From: SZUA-100 sp965248135
GTDB lineage: Bacteria > Pseudomonadota > Alphaproteobacteria > Rhizobiales > Rhizobiaceae
DNA length: 64,000 bases
Direction of reading: 5' to 3'
NCBI GenBank assembly: GCA_965248135.1
Contig: CBDFIN010000012.1
Span: forward strand, 248,001-312,000
The notes beneath the pieces were generated by a model. It was not told the origin of the DNA, made no database searches, and worked only from the letters and a program-made list of their open reading frames with translations. The translations under genes were made by a program, and so were the position numbers. Shown here piece after piece: positions 41,984-50,899 of the stretch; the stretch's first letter is position 1; every line of letters begins with the position of its first letter.

Positions 41984-42276
41984 GTCCGTTACTCCCTCGT
42001 GTTTCCGGTTGCAATTCAGTAACCATTAATCCGTTAAGACCGGCGCAAGAAACTGGGTTAACAAACCATTGCACCGCACAGGACCTCTCCTGTCACGGGC
42101 TATATTACTCTCCCCTGGTATAAACAGCCAGTCTGACGAAAATTGCGGCGTTAATAAGGGTAGCTCGGCTCGATTTGAATCCGGTCGGCGCATCGGCCAA
42201 CACCTCCCGCGCTGCACAAACCCAAGTCCATGCGGCAAGGTGTTTCCAAGGGGCGAAAATCAAACGATTAAAACCC

Positions 42277-42384
42277 AATATACCCAAAGCACTCAATAAA
42301 GTTGTGTTTTGGGTATCAATCTCTTTTGCTCCATACACTTACCCGAAAACCGGTGCCCACTTTTCGGATGCATGGAGAATACTA
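42277..42384 (+). repeat. Rhizobial-type intergenic repeat with CGAAAACCGG core, copy 2
   Basis: ACCCAAAGCACTCAATAAAG, TTGTGTTTTGGGTATCAATC, TTTTGCTCCATACACTTACC, CGAAAACCGGTGCCCACTTT, then GCATGGA. Nearly identical to 26164-26274 in the same orientation. It lies in the gap upstream of pal (41984-42381), where I otherwise see no gene, close to the inferred inversion breakpoint. Confidence 0.75.
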
Positions 42385-42561
42385 ATGTACAGAGTCCTTG
42401 TGACGGAGCCGGTGAATTTCATCTTTCACCCACAACTTCTGGCGCTTCAACTCGGCGATCTTGATCTGATCCACACCCGGCGAGGCCGCAATTTCATGCA
42501 ACTCTGCTTCGAGTGACTGGTGACGCAATTCCAGTTGATTGATATGAGATTCAACGGACAT
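42382..42561 (-). CDS. DUF465 (YdcH-like) small protein
   Basis: 59 residues from the ATG at 42561 (AGGAGG 7 bp upstream). Whole-length DUF465 pattern: MSVESHINQLELRHQSLEAE, LHEIAASPGVDQIKIAELKR, QKLWVKDEIHRL. A short helical hairpin protein of unknown function, common in alphaproteobacteria in several copies. A second copy lies at 42740 on the other strand, divergent from it. Confidence 0.88.
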   Translation of the reverse strand: MSVESHINQLELRHQSLEAELHEIAASPGVDQIKIAELKRQKLWVKDEIHRLRHKDSVH

Positions 42562-42739
42562 CAATACACCTCCTTAGTGGATTTCGACTCACCGATTGTG
42601 TCATAAAATGGTCAACCTGTCGATTTTCAATCGGTCAGATGTTCATAAGTTGTGAAGTGTGTTAAAATACCCTGACCATGCTGTTTACACAGCCGTTCGC
42701 ATTATTAACATTAGCGCTACAAATAAGGAATTTGAATTT

Positions 42740-42943
42740 ATGTCCGACCAGGATCAGGCGGAGATCAAGATGCAGGTTGCGCAGCTGAAACAAGAACATG
42801 ATGATTATCATGCGGCAATTGACGCAATGACCCAAGTGGGTTGCAATCCGTTGCAGATCCAGCGCCTGAAGAAAAAGAAGCTGGATATAAAAGACCAGTT
42901 GGTGCGACTGGAAGACCGCTCCATTCCAGACATCATTGCCTGA
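42740..42943 (+). CDS. DUF465 (YdcH-like) small protein
   Basis: 67 residues from the ATG at 42740. Pattern AEIKMQVAQLKQEHDDYHAA, IDAMTQVGCNPLQIQRLKKK, KLDIKDQLVRLED matches the DUF465 helical hairpin, with the signature LQIQRLKKKKLxIKDQ. Paralogue of the divergent gene at 42382-42561. It lies 74 bp upstream of purE and may share its transcript. Confidence 0.88.
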   Translation: MSDQDQAEIKMQVAQLKQEHDDYHAAIDAMTQVGCNPLQIQRLKKKKLDIKDQLVRLEDRSIPDIIA

Positions 42944-43017
42944 AAGCCTGTCTTGTTGCCCTGCCGGTTTTCAATCGCAGGTGCATTGTCAATTATTCTC
43001 CTGTCAAGGGCGCATAC

Positions 43018-43512
43018 ATGAATTCGACACATTGTCCCGTCGCAATTATTATGGGCAGTCAATCCGACTGGCCAACGATGCGCAACAGTACCGACATCCT
43101 AAATACGCTGGAGATGGGCTATAGCGTACATATTATCTCCGCCCATCGCACGCCAGAGCGATTGTATCGCTTTGCACGAGATGCCAAGGATCAGGGTTTT
43201 CAGGTGATCATTGCCGGTGCTGGAGGGGCTGCCCATTTGCCTGGCATGACCGCCGCCATGACATCGCTGCCGGTGCTTGGTGTGCCGATCGAATCCAAGA
43301 CGCTTTCGGGCCAAGACAGCTTGCTGTCGATAGTGCAAATGCCACAAGGTATACCGGTGGGGACATTGGCAATCGGCAAAGCGGGCGCCATCAATGCGGC
43401 TCTCTTGGCGGCTGCAATCATTGGCCTTAAGGACAGCGTCGTTCAACAGGCGCTGGAAAACTGGCGCGAGGCCCAAACAGCCGCCGTTGCCGAATATCCG
43501 GACTTCACTTGA
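43018..43512 (+). CDS. purE: N5-carboxyaminoimidazole ribonucleotide mutase
   Basis: Purine step converting N5-CAIR to CAIR. 164 residues from the ATG at 43018. Motifs: VAIIMGSQSDWPTMRNSTDI (SDW, about 8-27), VHIISAHRTPERLYRFARDA (AHRTP), IIAGAGGAAHLPGMTAAMTS (GGAAHLPGM), LPVLGVPIESKTLSGQDSLL, and VPVGTLAIG-like IPVGTLAIGKAGAINAALLA. Its stop overlaps the purK ATG (TGATG), so the two are translationally coupled. Confidence 0.96.
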   Translation: MNSTHCPVAIIMGSQSDWPTMRNSTDILNTLEMGYSVHIISAHRTPERLYRFARDAKDQGFQVIIAGAGGAAHLPGMTAAMTSLPVLGVPIESKTLSGQDSLLSIVQMPQGIPVGTLAIGKAGAINAALLAAAIIGLKDSVVQQALENWREAQTAAVAEYPDFT

Positions 43513-44600
43513 TGCAACTTTCTCCAGGCGCCACAATCGGCATTATCGGTGGTGGTCAATTGGGGCGCATGCTGGCCATTGCCGCCGCGCGGCTGGGTTT
43601 AAAAACCTGTATTTTAGAGCCCGGCGCCAACTGCCCGGCGGCCCAAACGGCCAATCATCATCTCGATTTCGCCTATGATGACAAAAAGGGGCTAGCGCAA
43701 CTCGTCAAGCTCGCCGATGTGGTCACCTATGAGTTCGAAAATGTTCCGCCGGAGGCGGCCACATTTCTCGAAACCCGCACCATCCTTCGACCTTCTTCGC
43801 AGGCACTCAAGATCAGTCAGGACCGCCTTCTCGAGAAGAATTTCCTGCGCCAATGCGGCGTAGATACCGCCCGGTATGTTCCCGTCCAGACCACAGAAGA
43901 CCTGACCCGCGGTCTTGCCGAATTCAGCAATCGCGCCATTTTGAAGACCCGGCGATTGGGCTATGACGGTAAGGGGCAGGTCCGCTTTGGCGATAATAAT
44001 TCACCAAAACCTCAAGAAGCGATGGACGGGCTGAACGGCACTCCGGCCATTTTGGAAGCGCTGGTCGATTTTGAGCGTGAAATCTCGATAATCGCAGCGC
44101 GGGGTGCGGACGGCGAATTCGCCAGTTATGATGCGGCCGAAAACACTCACGAGGAAGGTATCCTGCGGTGCTCGCGCGTTCCTGCCGCGATATCCCGCGA
44201 TACCGCGGCAAAAGCCGAAGAAATTGGCCGGTGCGTTCTGGAAGAACTTGACTATTGCGGCGTAATGGGGGTCGAATTTTTCGTCACCAGGGATTGCCGG
44301 TTACTGGTTAACGAAATCGCCCCACGGGTACATAATTCCGGTCACTGGACCGAAGCGGCCTGCTCCATTTCACAATTCGAGCAACATATTCGCGCTATCG
44401 CCGGATGGCCTTTGGCCGATCCGGCTCGCCACTTGGACTGTGTAATGGAAAATTTGATCGGCGACGCGGTTGACGGTGCCCATTTGGCCACCGGTCCCGG
44501 CCTCCCGATGGTCCATTTATATGGCAAAACCGAAGTCAGAAAAGGACGTAAGATGGGGCATGTCACCCGGTTGTTTTCACCCGGCCATTCTGCTTCATGA
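43512..44600 (+). CDS. purK: N5-carboxyaminoimidazole ribonucleotide synthase
   Basis: ATP-grasp enzyme making N5-CAIR from AIR and bicarbonate, the partner of PurE. 362 residues. N-terminal TIGIIGGGQLGRMLAIAAAR (about 8-27), VVTYEFENVPPEAATFLETR, QDRLLEKNFLRQCGVDTARY, ATP-grasp strands AILKTRRLGYDGKGQVRFGD, EALVDFEREISIIAARGADG, and VMGVEFFVTRDCRLLVNEIA, APRVHNSGHWT. The ATG lies within the purE stop. Confidence 0.96.
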   Translation: MQLSPGATIGIIGGGQLGRMLAIAAARLGLKTCILEPGANCPAAQTANHHLDFAYDDKKGLAQLVKLADVVTYEFENVPPEAATFLETRTILRPSSQALKISQDRLLEKNFLRQCGVDTARYVPVQTTEDLTRGLAEFSNRAILKTRRLGYDGKGQVRFGDNNSPKPQEAMDGLNGTPAILEALVDFEREISIIAARGADGEFASYDAAENTHEEGILRCSRVPAAISRDTAAKAEEIGRCVLEELDYCGVMGVEFFVTRDCRLLVNEIAPRVHNSGHWTEAACSISQFEQHIRAIAGWPLADPARHLDCVMENLIGDAVDGAHLATGPGLPMVHLYGKTEVRKGRKMGHVTRLFSPGHSAS

Positions 44601-44784
44601 TCTTTGATCTCAATTCCGCAACAGGTATGGACAATCCATCTCGGATTTGGTAGAGCATCGAGCAACGTGCAGTACGTATATTGCAGGTACCGTTGGATAT
44701 TGCCTTTCGACATGCGTCGATTTGACGTATGAACGGTTGACTGGCAAAATATCGAGAAAAGCTAGCCCAGGATCGGAATCAAAC

Positions 44785-45021
44785 GTGCAAGTAGTTGTTC
44801 GTGATAATAATGTTGACCAGGCGCTGCGGGCGCTGAAGAAGAAATTGCAACGCGAAGGCGTCTTTCGCGAAATGAAGTTACGGAATTTCTATGAAAAACC
44901 GTCGGAAAAGCGGGCCCGTGAAAAGGCCGAAGCGGTGCGCCGCTCGCGCAAGCTTGCGCGCAAACAGGCCCAGCGCGAGGGACTGATTCCCGGCAAGCCG
45001 ACCCGGCCAAGCTCGCGATAG
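44785..45021 (+). CDS. rpsU: 30S ribosomal protein S21
   Basis: Small-subunit protein near the mRNA Shine-Dalgarno helix. 78 residues from the GTG at 44785: VVVRDNNVDQALRALKKKLQ, REGVFREMKLRNFYEKPSEK, RAREKAEAVRRSRKLARKQA, with a basic tail. The alphaproteobacterial form is slightly longer than the E. coli one (71). Start codon GTG rather than ATG is inferred from conserved N-terminal spacing. It follows purK by 184 bp with no other gene visible. Confidence 0.94.
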   Translation: MQVVVRDNNVDQALRALKKKLQREGVFREMKLRNFYEKPSEKRAREKAEAVRRSRKLARKQAQREGLIPGKPTRPSSR

Positions 45022-45124
45022 TTCCCGATAGTAACGTTTGTCGCTTAATCGGCTCAATTCTGCCGTTTTTGGCCTGTGAATTACACGGTGGGACGATTGT
45101 GGATCGTTAACCGCCTTGTTTTGT

Positions 45125-46063
45125 ATGCTAAAACGGGATTGTCAGGCTGGCCTTTTGAGTGGGTCACTTGGGTATTGTGGGGTGCATCTATTGCTGACAA
45201 AAGTTACACATCCTGCAAGTCGCCGCATTCATTGTTATGCTGAAGCAATTCTGAGGACCGCTATTTCTGCGGGCGCTGGATTGACCCTGTTGACCCTTTC
45301 GGCTTGTCAGACCAATGATGCAATTGACCTGCCGGCAGCTGAAAAAGCGCAAGGTTCGGAAGCCAATATTGCTTCCCTGACTGCGGTGGTTGATCGCAAT
45401 CCGAATGATGCCGAGGCTTATAATGTGCGCGGCACCGCTTATGGGCGAGCCGGCAGGTTGTCTCGTGCCTTGAAGGATTTCAACCGCGCGATTTCGCTGA
45501 ACCGGCGCTTCTATCAGGCCTTTGCCAACCGTGCCCTGATTTACCGGCGCATGGGCCAGAGCAACCAGGCGGCTCGTGATTATAACACTGCGCTCAGCAT
45601 CAATCCTCAATATGATGTTGCCTATATTGGTCGTGGCAACATTTATCGGCGGGCGGGCAAGACCAATCAAGCGTTTCGTGACTACAGTCAGGCCATCCAG
45701 CTGGATACCACCGACCCGCGCGCCTATCACAATCGTGGCCTGATTTATCAAGATCAGCGCAATCATGAATTCGCCATCGAGGATTTTTCGACCGCCATAT
45801 CGCTGGCCGACAAAGCGCCCGCACCCTATAACGCGCGCGGGGTTTCTTATCTGGCAGTCAATGCGGAACAAAACGCGCTTGATGATTTTAACACCGCTCT
45901 GAAACTGAACAATCAATATGCGGAAGCGTGGGCTAATCAGGCGCTAGTGCTGGAACGGCGTGGAGACAAGAAGCGCGCCTTTAAAGCCTATGCCCGCGCC
46001 AATGCACTCAAATCAGACTATGGCCCGGCACGCGCCGGCATGAGCCGTACACGCGGCGCTTAG
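45125..46063 (+). CDS. TPR repeat lipoprotein
   Basis: About 312 residues; the start is uncertain (ATG 45125, or a TTG at 45189 with GGGGTG upstream, which would place the signal peptide better). The lipobox LTLLTLSAC precedes CQTNDAIDLP, so the mature protein is probably lipid-anchored. Then six or so TPR units: AEAYNVRGTAYGRAGRLSRA, YQAFANRALIYRRMGQSNQA, YDVAYIGRGNIYRRAGKTNQ, PRAYHNRGLIYQDQRNHEFA, PAPYNARGVSYLAVNAEQNA, YAEAWANQALVLERRGDKKR. Similar lipoproteins are conserved in Hyphomicrobiales next to ribosomal genes. It would act as a scaffold; partner unknown. Confidence 0.85.
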   Translation: MLKRDCQAGLLSGSLGYCGVHLLLTKVTHPASRRIHCYAEAILRTAISAGAGLTLLTLSACQTNDAIDLPAAEKAQGSEANIASLTAVVDRNPNDAEAYNVRGTAYGRAGRLSRALKDFNRAISLNRRFYQAFANRALIYRRMGQSNQAARDYNTALSINPQYDVAYIGRGNIYRRAGKTNQAFRDYSQAIQLDTTDPRAYHNRGLIYQDQRNHEFAIEDFSTAISLADKAPAPYNARGVSYLAVNAEQNALDDFNTALKLNNQYAEAWANQALVLERRGDKKRAFKAYARANALKSDYGPARAGMSRTRGA

Positions 46064-46088
46064 TCAATCAAAAACAGGCAACAAAGAG

Positions 46089-46316
46089 TTATCTAAGCAG
46101 GGCTATGGCCACCGCTGTCAATATCACAAATACAATCGTTCCGCCGACCAGACCACCACCGGCGAAAAAACCGACAGCCATGGCAATCATCAATGCCAGA
46201 CAGGCCGCAGTGCTCCATTTGAACAGTCTTAGAAAACCGGCATAGGTTTTGTCGTGTGCATCGTAATCCATCTCGGCGCCATTTTCCGGCAATTCGACCA
46301 TCGCCTGTTCTGCCAT
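46089..46316 (-). CDS. aa3-type cytochrome c oxidase subunit IV
   Basis: 75 residues. N-terminal cytoplasmic part with the family cue MDYDAHDKTYAGFLRLFKWS (about 16-35), then two close hydrophobic stretches (ACLALMIAMAVGFFAGG and GGTIVFVILTAVAIALL). This matches the COX4_pro_2 small subunit found in alphaproteobacterial aa3 oxidases. Its short length is normal. It is convergent with the TPR lipoprotein gene; the other oxidase subunits are not in the window. Confidence 0.85.
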   Translation of the reverse strand: MAEQAMVELPENGAEMDYDAHDKTYAGFLRLFKWSTAACLALMIAMAVGFFAGGGLVGGTIVFVILTAVAIALLR

Positions 46317-46383
46317 GTTTTTTCCCCTTTACCCAAATGCAGTGCGTCGCTATTCAACCGATTCGCTGCCGCGCAATATTCTT

Positions 46384-46715
46384 ATGTCTGCGCTGGCGGT
46401 AATCCTGATACTGGTTGCCGCCATTGGCGGACCTGCGTTAACAGCGCCCAGATACACTGGTTTTACGGCAAATTGCAAACACTGCAACGATATCTTTGGT
46501 CAAATATACAAAAATATCCATTCACCGTCTACAGGAAGGCGATTACCCCACGGCGATCGCTTGAACGAAAGTTTATCCGCATGGCGCCCGAATGGAGGGA
46601 TTTTTTCAAAGAAAAATCTCGGGAATTCGGGTCAGCCCTGAGCATTGCTCATGTGAGGACGGTGATTGAGGCGCTGAAAGCGCCGCAAAGAACCGCCTGC
46701 AGCGGAGCAAACTAG
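46384..46715 (+). other. 440-bp gap: possible decayed small gene, not supported as CDS
   Basis: Between 46317 and 46756 two overlapping frames look partly protein-like. One has a hydrophobic start with a CKHC pair (ALAVILILVAAIGGPALTAP, from 46384). The other, from about 46581, reads MAPEWRDFFKEKSREFGSAL. They could be one gene with a frameshift, but I recognise neither. A GGCGCTGAAAGCGCC palindrome near 46672 may be a diverged relative of the GC-rich repeat family. Confidence 0.2.
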
Positions 46716-46756
46716 CAAAATACGTGCAAATCGCTTTCAAGCGATTGCCGTGGCGA

Positions 46757-47128
46757 TTACACCCGCCGCATTTCAAAGCCCGAGCCATTGCTGGGCATAC
46801 AACTCATCAAACTTGAATCAATCAGCCTGCAGTCTGCCGAACTCCGACCCGATAGCGCACCCACCCATTCCAGACGGATGTTCTGACTTGAGTTGTATTT
46901 ATAGACACCTGCGGCAACGACTTGATTGTTTTCAATATTTAGCGACTTGAACTTGGTTGCGGAAAAGGTCGCCATCAAAGGTCCTTTGGTGGCGCGCCAA
47001 TCACCCTCTATGCCCATCGGTTTGACAGCAACCGGCGCCGTATCGGTGATATTTTTCGGTCGGCTTTGGCAACCGACAACCGAAGTTAAAATTACCAGTG
47101 CCAATATTGGTTTGTGAAATTTGATCAT
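46757..47128 (-). CDS. Omp10-like outer-membrane lipoprotein
   Basis: 123 residues. Lipoprotein signal MIKFHKPILALVILTSVVGC (Cys 20). The mature part follows the Brucella Omp10 pattern: GIEGDWRATKGPLMATFSAT, SLNIENNQVVAAGVYKYNSS, IRLEWVGALSGRSSADCRLI, SSLMSCMPSNGSGFEMRRV with two Cys likely forming a disulfide. The fold is a small beta-barrel like the AprI/Inh inhibitors, but an inhibitor role is not shown. Length agrees with Omp10 (126). It stands alone upstream of pepF's 3' end. Confidence 0.78.
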   Translation of the reverse strand: MIKFHKPILALVILTSVVGCQSRPKNITDTAPVAVKPMGIEGDWRATKGPLMATFSATKFKSLNIENNQVVAAGVYKYNSSQNIRLEWVGALSGRSSADCRLIDSSLMSCMPSNGSGFEMRRV

Positions 47129-47233
47129 GACGATGCCCTCATATCCAAGTTAGTCTCACACCAAAAGACCTATCTGGCGTTTCCCATTCTCTTTTGTCGC
47201 ATAGAAATGGCGATAATTCGAACAACCGTAATT

Positions 47234-49069
47234 TTATGACGTCTGCTCCAAAACCTCAATTTCATCAATCATCGCAGCGATGACCGAAAGACCCTTTTGC
47301 CAAAAAGCCGGATCGGTGGCGTCAAGACCGAAAGGTGCCAACAATTCGGAGTGATGTTTCGAGCCACCGGCCTTTAACATTTCGAAGTATTTTTCCTGAA
47401 AGCCCGATTGGGTATCCTGATAAACGGCGTAAAGTGAATTGACCAGGCAATCGCCAAACGCATAGGCATAAACATAAAACGGCGAGTGGATAAAATGCGG
47501 AATATAAGTCCAGAAAGTCTCGTAGCCGGGCCCTAGTCTGATCGCCGGACCAAGGCTTTGTTTTTGCACATCAAGCCAGATTTCACCGAGTCGATTTGCC
47601 GTTAACTCGCCCTTACGCCGTTCGGTGTGCACCCTTCTTTCAAACATGTAGAACGCGATCTGGCGCACCACGGTATTGAGCATGTCTTCGACCTTTGAGC
47701 ACAATAGCGCCTTGCGCTTGCTAGCCTCGTGGGTTTGGTCGAGCAACGAACGGAATGTCAGCATTTCACCAAAAACACTGGCGGTTTCGGCCAGGGTCAA
47801 CGGCGTCTGCGACATCAATGCGCCCTGGGAACCGGCCAGGACCTGGTGGACCCCATGACCCAACTCATGGGCAAGGGTCATGACATCACGCGGCTTTCCC
47901 TGATAATTCATCAATATATAGGGATGGACCGATGGCACCACGGGATGAGAAAATGCACCCGGGCTTTTGCCGCTGCGCACCGACGCGTCGATCCAGTAAT
48001 TGTCAAAAAACCTGGCGGCGATATCAGACATTTCAGGGGCAAAATCACGATAGGCGCAAAGTACTATCTGCCGGGCGTCCGGCCACTCGATAATATCCTT
48101 TGACACTTCGGGCAATGGGGCATTCCTGTCCCAGTGGTTGAGTGCATCCATTCCCAGCCAGCCGGCTTTCATGGCATAATAACGGTGCGAAAGCCGTGGA
48201 AAGGCATCCGTCACCGAGCGAACCAGCGCATCGACGACCGGTCGTTCCACCCGATTGGCCAAATGTCGTGAATCGGCCACATCTTCAAAGCCGCGCCAGC
48301 GATCCGAGATTTCCTTGTCCTTGGCCAGCGTATTGGTAACAAGCGTGAAAAGCCGCAGGTTTTCGTCAAACACATCCGCCAGGGCAATGCTCGCCTTGCG
48401 TCGGCTTTCTTCTTCCGCATGCTGCAGAAGGTTGAGCGCCGGTTCAAGCGTCAGCTCCTCGCCATCAATGTCGAACCGCAATCCCGACAAAGTCTCATCA
48501 AACAACCGGTTAAAGGCGCTATGTCCGGATGTTGATTTCTCCAGAAACAGCCTCTCAATCTGGTCGTCAAGCTGATACGGCTTGTCGAGCCGGATATCTG
48601 CCAACCAGGGGCGATAATGTGCCAGCGCGTCACTTTCATCCATGGCCTGGTTGAGCGTCAAATCATCAAGCCGGTTTAACTCAAGCGGAAAAAACAGCAA
48701 ATGGGAACTCGCGGCGGTGACCGTTTCCTGCGCATCGCCATAAAATTTTGCCCGCGCCGGGTCACTTGAATTGCCGGCATAAATCAGTCCCGCGTAGGAC
48801 ATGATTTTGCCAAGCAATTCCTGCAATTCTTCAAAAGCCCGAACGGCACCGGCCAGGCGGTCGCCACCGTCCGTGTTTTTTAACAAAGTGACAAGCTGAC
48901 CCTTAAAGCGCGCTTCAAAACTCACCGCCTTTTGCCCGCAGCTTTCAAGATCGGTCCTCAGTACCTCACTATCCAATCCTGAATAAAGATCACAGAGGTC
49001 CCACTCGGGCAGTTGGGTTAACGCTTCTGCAGCCGATTGGTTGTTTGCATCGGCCGAATATGTACGCAC
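47234..49069 (-). CDS. pepF: M3 family oligoendopeptidase F
   Basis: Cytoplasmic zinc endopeptidase for short peptides, about 611 residues. N-terminal helical region (LPEWDLCDLYSGLDSEVLRT), PepF-type middle, then the catalytic motif MTLAHELGHGVHQVLAG (HELGH, about residue 390) with the downstream Glu in TPLTLAETASVFGEML. C-terminal HFIHSPFYVYAYAFGDCLVN is typical of PepF/M3B. The GTG at 49069 gives good spacing (8 bp) from AAAGGA; an ATG at 49078 sits too close to it. No operon partner. Confidence 0.93.
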   Translation of the reverse strand: MRTYSADANNQSAAEALTQLPEWDLCDLYSGLDSEVLRTDLESCGQKAVSFEARFKGQLVTLLKNTDGGDRLAGAVRAFEELQELLGKIMSYAGLIYAGNSSDPARAKFYGDAQETVTAASSHLLFFPLELNRLDDLTLNQAMDESDALAHYRPWLADIRLDKPYQLDDQIERLFLEKSTSGHSAFNRLFDETLSGLRFDIDGEELTLEPALNLLQHAEEESRRKASIALADVFDENLRLFTLVTNTLAKDKEISDRWRGFEDVADSRHLANRVERPVVDALVRSVTDAFPRLSHRYYAMKAGWLGMDALNHWDRNAPLPEVSKDIIEWPDARQIVLCAYRDFAPEMSDIAARFFDNYWIDASVRSGKSPGAFSHPVVPSVHPYILMNYQGKPRDVMTLAHELGHGVHQVLAGSQGALMSQTPLTLAETASVFGEMLTFRSLLDQTHEASKRKALLCSKVEDMLNTVVRQIAFYMFERRVHTERRKGELTANRLGEIWLDVQKQSLGPAIRLGPGYETFWTYIPHFIHSPFYVYAYAFGDCLVNSLYAVYQDTQSGFQEKYFEMLKAGGSKHHSELLAPFGLDATDPAFWQKGLSVIAAMIDEIEVLEQTS

Positions 49070-49167
49070 CAATATCATTCCTTTAGCTCAGACCCGTTGC
49101 ACCAAAGTGCACAAGAACTCCAAATGCAATCTTTTACACAATTTACCCGACACCGCTTCAATAAAAA

Positions 49168-49184
49168 TTAACCGAATCGGTTAA
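49168..49184. promoter_or_regulatory. Perfect 17-bp palindrome upstream of the sigma-54 activator gene
   Basis: TTAACCGAATCGGTTAA, symmetric around the central base, 122 bp upstream of the gene at 49306. Two TTAAC half sites recall CtrA-type sites but the spacing (TTAA-N9-TTAA) differs from the usual N7. It could serve the divergent pepF or the activator gene. Confidence 0.3.
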
Positions 49185-49305
49185 CTCCTTATTAGCACTC
49201 TTGTTTAAACGGGAGTTTAGATGGTTCTGCCATTATTCACGATATTTGCACGAGCCCAGTGATGAATTGCACACAGAACAGATTTCGAGCGGGTGATTAA
49301 CGAGA

Positions 49306-50868
49306 ATGAATGGCACAATACTCATTGTCGATGATGAACCGGTTCAGCGACGGTTGCTGGAGAGCGCGGTTCAAAAGCTCGGCTACAAAACCCTTCTGGC
49401 TGAAAGCGGTGAGCAGGCACTGGAGTTTATTTCGGATTCCACGTCAACACCCGTGCTGATGATCCTTGACATTGTAATGCCCAATCTTGACGGCATGGGC
49501 GTGCTTGAACGGATGCGAGTGATGGGCTGCAAAATCCCGGTCATCGTTCAAACGTCAAAGGGCGGAATTGATATCGTTGTCAGCGCCATGCGTGCCGGTG
49601 CCATTGATTTTATTGTCAAACCGGTGTCTCCCGAGCGCCTGCGGGTATCAATTCAAACCGCCTTGAAACTCGGCGCACTGGAAGGCGAACTTACACGCAT
49701 CAAGAAGCAGGCCGCCGGCACGTTTACGTTTGACGATATGATTGCCGGAAGCGAGGCCATGACGCGGGCTGTTAATCTTGGCCATCGCGCTGCCGGGTCC
49801 AACATTCCGATTTTGATCGAAGGAGAATCCGGCGTAGGCAAAGAAGTTTTGGCTCGGGCCATACAGGGTTCCGGTGCCCGTCGCTCAAAACCGTTTGTCA
49901 CGGTAAATTGTGGCGCTATTCCGGAAAACCTGGTCGAGAGTATTCTGTTTGGCCACGAAAAGGGTGCTTTCACCGGTGCCAGCGATAAACACGCCGGCAA
50001 ATTCCAGGAGGCTAGCGGCGGCACTTTGTTTCTGGACGAGGTGAGCGAGTTGCCGCTTGAGGCCCAGGTAAAGCTGCTTCGGGCCATTCAGGAAGGCGAG
50101 GTAGAGCCGGTTGGTGGCAAGGGTTCGATCAAGGTCGATATCCGATTGATTTCAGCCACCAATAGAGATTTGATCGAGCAGGTCAAGAACGGCGCATTCA
50201 GGGAAGATCTCTATTACCGGCTGAACGTTTTCCCCATCAGGTTACCAAAACTGCGCGAGCGGCGAGGAGACATTCCTGCTCTGGTGCGCCATTTTATGGC
50301 CCGTTTCATTGCAGAGGAAGGTCGGCGCCACATCGCTGGCATCCGCTCTACCGCGCTTGAAATGATCACCGCTTACGACTGGCCGGGCAACATTCGCCAA
50401 TTGGAAAATGCCGTGTTTCGGGCGGTCATTCTATGCGATGAAACCGAGCTTTCGATAGATCATTTTCCGCAAATCGTTGCCCATATGCCGGACTTTAAAC
50501 CTGTTGATACCAACGAAGATACCATCGTAGCGATAAATTCCTTCAACGATGATCGAGCCAAAGCCGATACAATTCCTGTGACGCAAAATATTAACAGCGA
50601 TACGTCGAAGAATATCCCACGCAATGACCAAGTGCCCCTTCACGCCGGCGGCAGCAGTCATTTCGCCCTTGCACCGATGCTTTCTACGGACGGTGAATTG
50701 CGCAAACTTGAAGATCTGGAAAAAGACCTCATCCTGTTTGCTATTGACCATCACAATGGTCGCATGACCAAAGTCGCCAAGGCATTGGGGATCGGCCGCT
50801 CAACGCTTTATCGAAAGCTGAAGGAACTTGGTCTTGATGACAACGACGACCGTGACGCGGCTGCCTGA
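49306..50868 (+). CDS. Sigma-54-dependent response regulator (NtrC-like)
   Basis: Transcription activator with three domains, 520 residues. Receiver (1-120): DDEP acid pair, phospho-Asp in MILDIVMPNLDGMG (about 54), Lys in FIVKPVS. AAA+ domain (about 145-385): Walker A IEGESGVGKEVLARAIQGSG, GAFTGA loop in GHEKGAFTGASDKHAGKFQE for sigma-54 contact, Walker B GGTLFLDEVSELP, arginine finger region EDLYYRLNVFPIRLPKLRER. Linker of about 75 low-complexity residues, then a Fis-type HTH (MTKVAKALGIGRSTLYRKLK, about 485-504). All key residues are present. No histidine kinase is adjacent, so the input signal is unknown. Confidence 0.93.
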   Translation: MNGTILIVDDEPVQRRLLESAVQKLGYKTLLAESGEQALEFISDSTSTPVLMILDIVMPNLDGMGVLERMRVMGCKIPVIVQTSKGGIDIVVSAMRAGAIDFIVKPVSPERLRVSIQTALKLGALEGELTRIKKQAAGTFTFDDMIAGSEAMTRAVNLGHRAAGSNIPILIEGESGVGKEVLARAIQGSGARRSKPFVTVNCGAIPENLVESILFGHEKGAFTGASDKHAGKFQEASGGTLFLDEVSELPLEAQVKLLRAIQEGEVEPVGGKGSIKVDIRLISATNRDLIEQVKNGAFREDLYYRLNVFPIRLPKLRERRGDIPALVRHFMARFIAEEGRRHIAGIRSTALEMITAYDWPGNIRQLENAVFRAVILCDETELSIDHFPQIVAHMPDFKPVDTNEDTIVAINSFNDDRAKADTIPVTQNINSDTSKNIPRNDQVPLHAGGSSHFALAPMLSTDGELRKLEDLEKDLILFAIDHHNGRMTKVAKALGIGRSTLYRKLKELGLDDNDDRDAAA

Positions 50869-50899
50869 ACAGACGATTGAAAACTGTTCAAATGAGTTT

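Noticed and set aside
42026..42238. 70-codon frame upstream of pal and a tRNA-like GATTTGAATCC stretch
   Set aside because: No cloverleaf can be formed around the stretch and the frame has no family signal.
45188..45916. 242-codon open frame opposite the TPR lipoprotein
   Set aside because: TPR repeats and lipobox on the plus strand are clear; the reverse frame has no recognisable features.
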